DNA of 64,000 nt, taken from positions 1-64,000 of the forward strand of contig NZ_BAABLK010000028.1 in assembly GCF_039544305.1 (NCBI RefSeq), in the 5' to 3' direction. The translations under genes and the position numbers were made by a program. The notes beneath the pieces are model-generated. The model was given only the letters and a program-made list of their open reading frames with translations, searched no databases and had not been told where the DNA came from. Source of the DNA: Paeniglutamicibacter antarcticus_C. GTDB lineage: Bacteria > Actinomycetota > Actinomycetes > Actinomycetales > Micrococcaceae. Positions 62,276 through 64,000 of this stretch are shown in pieces; position 1 is the stretch's first letter, and the number at the start of each line of letters is the position of its first letter.

Positions 62276-62293
62276 GGGATTACTCTGGTACAC

Positions 62294-62773
62294 ACCCCAG
62301 GTGCCGGCCCACTACCAGGTATCGTTGCGCGGAATTTTCCACAAACGCCGCGATCAGACGTAGTCGGTAGCCTCAACGTCAGCGACATCACAAATACGGT
62401 CTTTCGGGAGACCGAATGAGCGGTCGGGATGACAAGCAGCTACGAACTCAAAAAGTGTCGTCAACCTCGTTGTTGTTACGGTAGCGTTTCGGACCAGAGG
62501 CCAGCCGGAGTAGCAAAGACCAAGTCACATGCATGCGAGTTACTCTCGTTGGGCTGGCGTACCCGCGAGCTCGCAAAGGTTGCCTCATTGCGAGTGCGAA
62601 CGAAAATGGCACGCAGCCTGCATCCACCTGCCTCACAGTTTCGTGACACACCCGGTTTTTGTGCGGGGAGAGTCTCCCCGGGGCGGATAGAGTTCAAGGG
62701 CTGGCTTTGCAACTTCCCACAACAAAGTCCCGTGCCTGGATCATGCGCCGGCGATCCCGCGGGCAGAGCTGCG
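62294..62773. other. non-coding stretch before ftsE
   Basis: The ftsE frame stays open upstream to 62429, but the translated part is unlike FtsE and has irregular codon use. No gene, tRNA or hairpin terminator was recognised. The ftsE promoter should lie here; the GGCAGAG near 62762 is a weak ribosome site. Confidence 0.4.
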
Positions 62774-63601
62774 ATGATTAGATTCGAAAACGTCACGATG
62801 GTCTATGACCAAAAGTCACGGCTGGGCTCGGAAAATGCGCGCCCCGGCCTCGACGACGTAACCATTGAAATTGACCGTGGCGACTTCGCGTTTCTTGTCG
62901 GAGCCTCTGGCTCCGGCAAGTCAACTTTCCTTCGGCTTATCTTGCGCGAAATCGTCGCCACGGGCGGTTCGGTTCATGTCGCAGGACAAAATGTAGCCCG
63001 TATTCCCTCATGGCGTGTGCCCAAGTTACGCCGCGGCATCGGCGTCGTGTTTCAAGATTTTCGGCTGTTGCCGCAAAAGAACGTTTTCGAGAACGTTGCA
63101 TTCGCCATGCAAGTCGTGGGAGAAAGCCGCAGCAGCATCCGTGACCATGTTCCGGAGGTGCTCAAGCTTGTCGGGCTCGAGGGCAAGGAAAAGCGCCAAC
63201 CCGACGAGCTCTCCGGAGGTGAGCAACAGCGCGTGGCCATCGCCCGCGCCATTGCGAACAAACCGCAGATCCTCCTAGCGGACGAACCAACAGGAAACCT
63301 GGACCCCGCTACAAGCGTCGGGATCATGAATGTGTTGGACAGGATCAACCAAAACGGCACCACCGTCCTCATGGCTACGCACGACGACGGAATCGTCAAC
63401 TCCATGCGCAGACGAGTCATTGAACTTTCGCATGGCAAGATCATGCGTGACGAGAGCGCGGGGGAATACACGTCGATGATCCCGGTGATCAATCAAGATG
63501 GTACGCGTGAATTGCGCCAAGCCAACCCGGGCGCATGGCACAAGCCGCCAGCAGACAACCAGGCGTTTGCGCCGTTTGATACTGAGGACGATATGCCATG
63601 A
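62774..63601 (+). CDS. ftsE: cell division ATP-binding protein FtsE
   Basis: A 275-residue ABC ATPase. Walker A LVGASGSGKSTFLRLIL, ABC signature DELSGGEQQRVAIARAI and Walker B ILLADEPTGNLDP are intact. With FtsX it activates peptidoglycan hydrolases at the septum. Length is about 45 residues more than the usual 229; the extra C-terminus (MIPVINQDG and onward) is polar and actinobacterial. ATG 62774 (start MIRFENVTMVYD) is chosen. ftsX overlaps the stop by four bases. Confidence 0.93.
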   Translation: MIRFENVTMVYDQKSRLGSENARPGLDDVTIEIDRGDFAFLVGASGSGKSTFLRLILREIVATGGSVHVAGQNVARIPSWRVPKLRRGIGVVFQDFRLLPQKNVFENVAFAMQVVGESRSSIRDHVPEVLKLVGLEGKEKRQPDELSGGEQQRVAIARAIANKPQILLADEPTGNLDPATSVGIMNVLDRINQNGTTVLMATHDDGIVNSMRRRVIELSHGKIMRDESAGEYTSMIPVINQDGTRELRQANPGAWHKPPADNQAFAPFDTEDDMP

Positions 63602-64000
63602 AACTAGGATTCATTCTTGGCGAAGTAGGCTCAGGCCTCCGCCGAAACTTGTCCATGGTGATTTCAGTGGTTCTGGTCACTTTCATTTCTTTGACCTTCG
63701 TCGGTACGGCCGCTCTGATGCAGATGCAGATCACCCAGATGAAGGGCTACTGGTACGACAAGGTCCAAGTGGCCATCTACCTCTGTGGCGAGCACAACGA
63801 AGGGTCCAGCTGCGCTGAGGGTGCGGCGACCGAGGCCCAACGCGGCGATATCGAATCGATGTTGGGTTCTGCGGCAGTCAAGCCCTACGTCGAGAACTTC
63901 GAGTACGAATCCAAGGAGCAGGCACTCACCCACTTTCAGGAACAGTTCGAGAACTCGTCGATGAGCGAAACAGTGACAGCGGACCAGTTGCCTGAATCGT
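63598..64000 (+). CDS. ftsX: cell division protein FtsX (5' part)
   Basis: The first 134 codons of FtsX; the gene runs off the window end. The N-terminus MKLGFILGEVGSGLRRNLSM and first membrane helix (MVISVVLVTFISLTFVGTAAL) are typical, followed by the extracellular loop with two Cys (IYLCGEHNEGSSCAEGA), as in mycobacterial FtsX. It begins at an ATGA overlap with ftsE. Confidence 0.9.
   Translation, partial: MKLGFILGEVGSGLRRNLSMVISVVLVTFISLTFVGTAALMQMQITQMKGYWYDKVQVAIYLCGEHNEGSSCAEGAATEAQRGDIESMLGSAAVKPYVENFEYESKEQALTHFQEQFENSSMSETVTADQLPES

Noticed and set aside
62429..62773. ftsE start at 62429
   Set aside because: The added 115 residues are unlike FtsE and have irregular codon use; the ABC fold starts at ATG 62774.

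Overview
The window is high-GC actinobacterial chromosome. Gene content points to the Micrococcaceae (Arthrobacter / Paeniglutamicibacter type): mycothione reductase, WhiB1, a GarA-type FHA protein, a PknL-type PASTA kinase, class II DAHP synthase and TlyA are present. No insertion sequence, integrase of a mobile element, phage module or CRISPR array was recognised. The genus is inferred from gene content and order and was not computed.

Layout. (1) 1-0.2 kb: the 3' end of a 5S rRNA gene with its terminator, closing an rRNA operon. (2) 0.8-11.7 kb: a conserved housekeeping block in the order known from Mycobacterium Rv1691-Rv1701. It holds a TPR protein carrying a large RGG-like tandem repeat, a HAD phosphatase, a small protein, tlyA, NAD kinase, recN, pyrG, a NUDIX hydrolase and xerD, followed by a second NUDIX gene. 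(3) 11.7-23.3 kb: accessory metabolism set into that block. It has a methylcitrate (propionate) operon prpR-prpD-prpB-prpC divergent from prpE, a DUF4287-like protein, and a dicarboxylate module (response regulator, a sensor kinase broken by an in-frame stop, and a DctA-type transporter). (4) 23.5-30.7 kb: the block resumes as an overlapping run parA-scpA-scpB-rluB-tyrA-cmk-der, then tRNA-Pro(GGG). (5) 31-34.4 kb: the garA-ftsR-bifunctional nuclease-merR cluster (Rv1827-Rv1830 order). (6) 34.4-41.6 kb: an orphan ParA ATPase, pyruvate carboxylase, a MinD-like protein without a proper P-loop, and mycothione reductase. (7) 41.6-50 kb: fadD, a small membrane protein, an alpha/beta hydrolase, plsC, aroF, pknL and whiB1. 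(8) 50.3-60.4 kb: a small membrane protein, a 1375-residue FHA-FtsK/SpoIIIE (EssC/EccC-like) ATPase without visible type VII partners, and a divergent tad pilus operon (tadA-tadB-tadC-flp-three pseudopilin-like genes). (9) 60.5-64 kb: prfB, a poorly coding 1.1 kb stretch with a probable frameshifted small gene, then ftsE and the start of ftsX.

How the parts work together. The prp operon turns propionyl-CoA into pyruvate and succinate, and the neighbouring dct module would move C4-dicarboxylates. Two identical TGTATACA palindromes, 63 bp apart, overlap the predicted -10 regions of both divergent prp transcripts and are the likely operators of the GntR regulator. Strong hairpin terminators separate most transcription units. 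Several genes appear to be transcribed leaderless (TANNNT, six or seven bases, then ATG/GTG).

Points most worth a second look: the 14-unit nearly identical repeat in the TPR protein, the orphan FHA-FtsK ATPase back to back with the tad operon, the prp operator pair, the nonsense codon in the dicarboxylate sensor kinase, and two small membrane-protein genes whose reading frames look interrupted by a one-base change.
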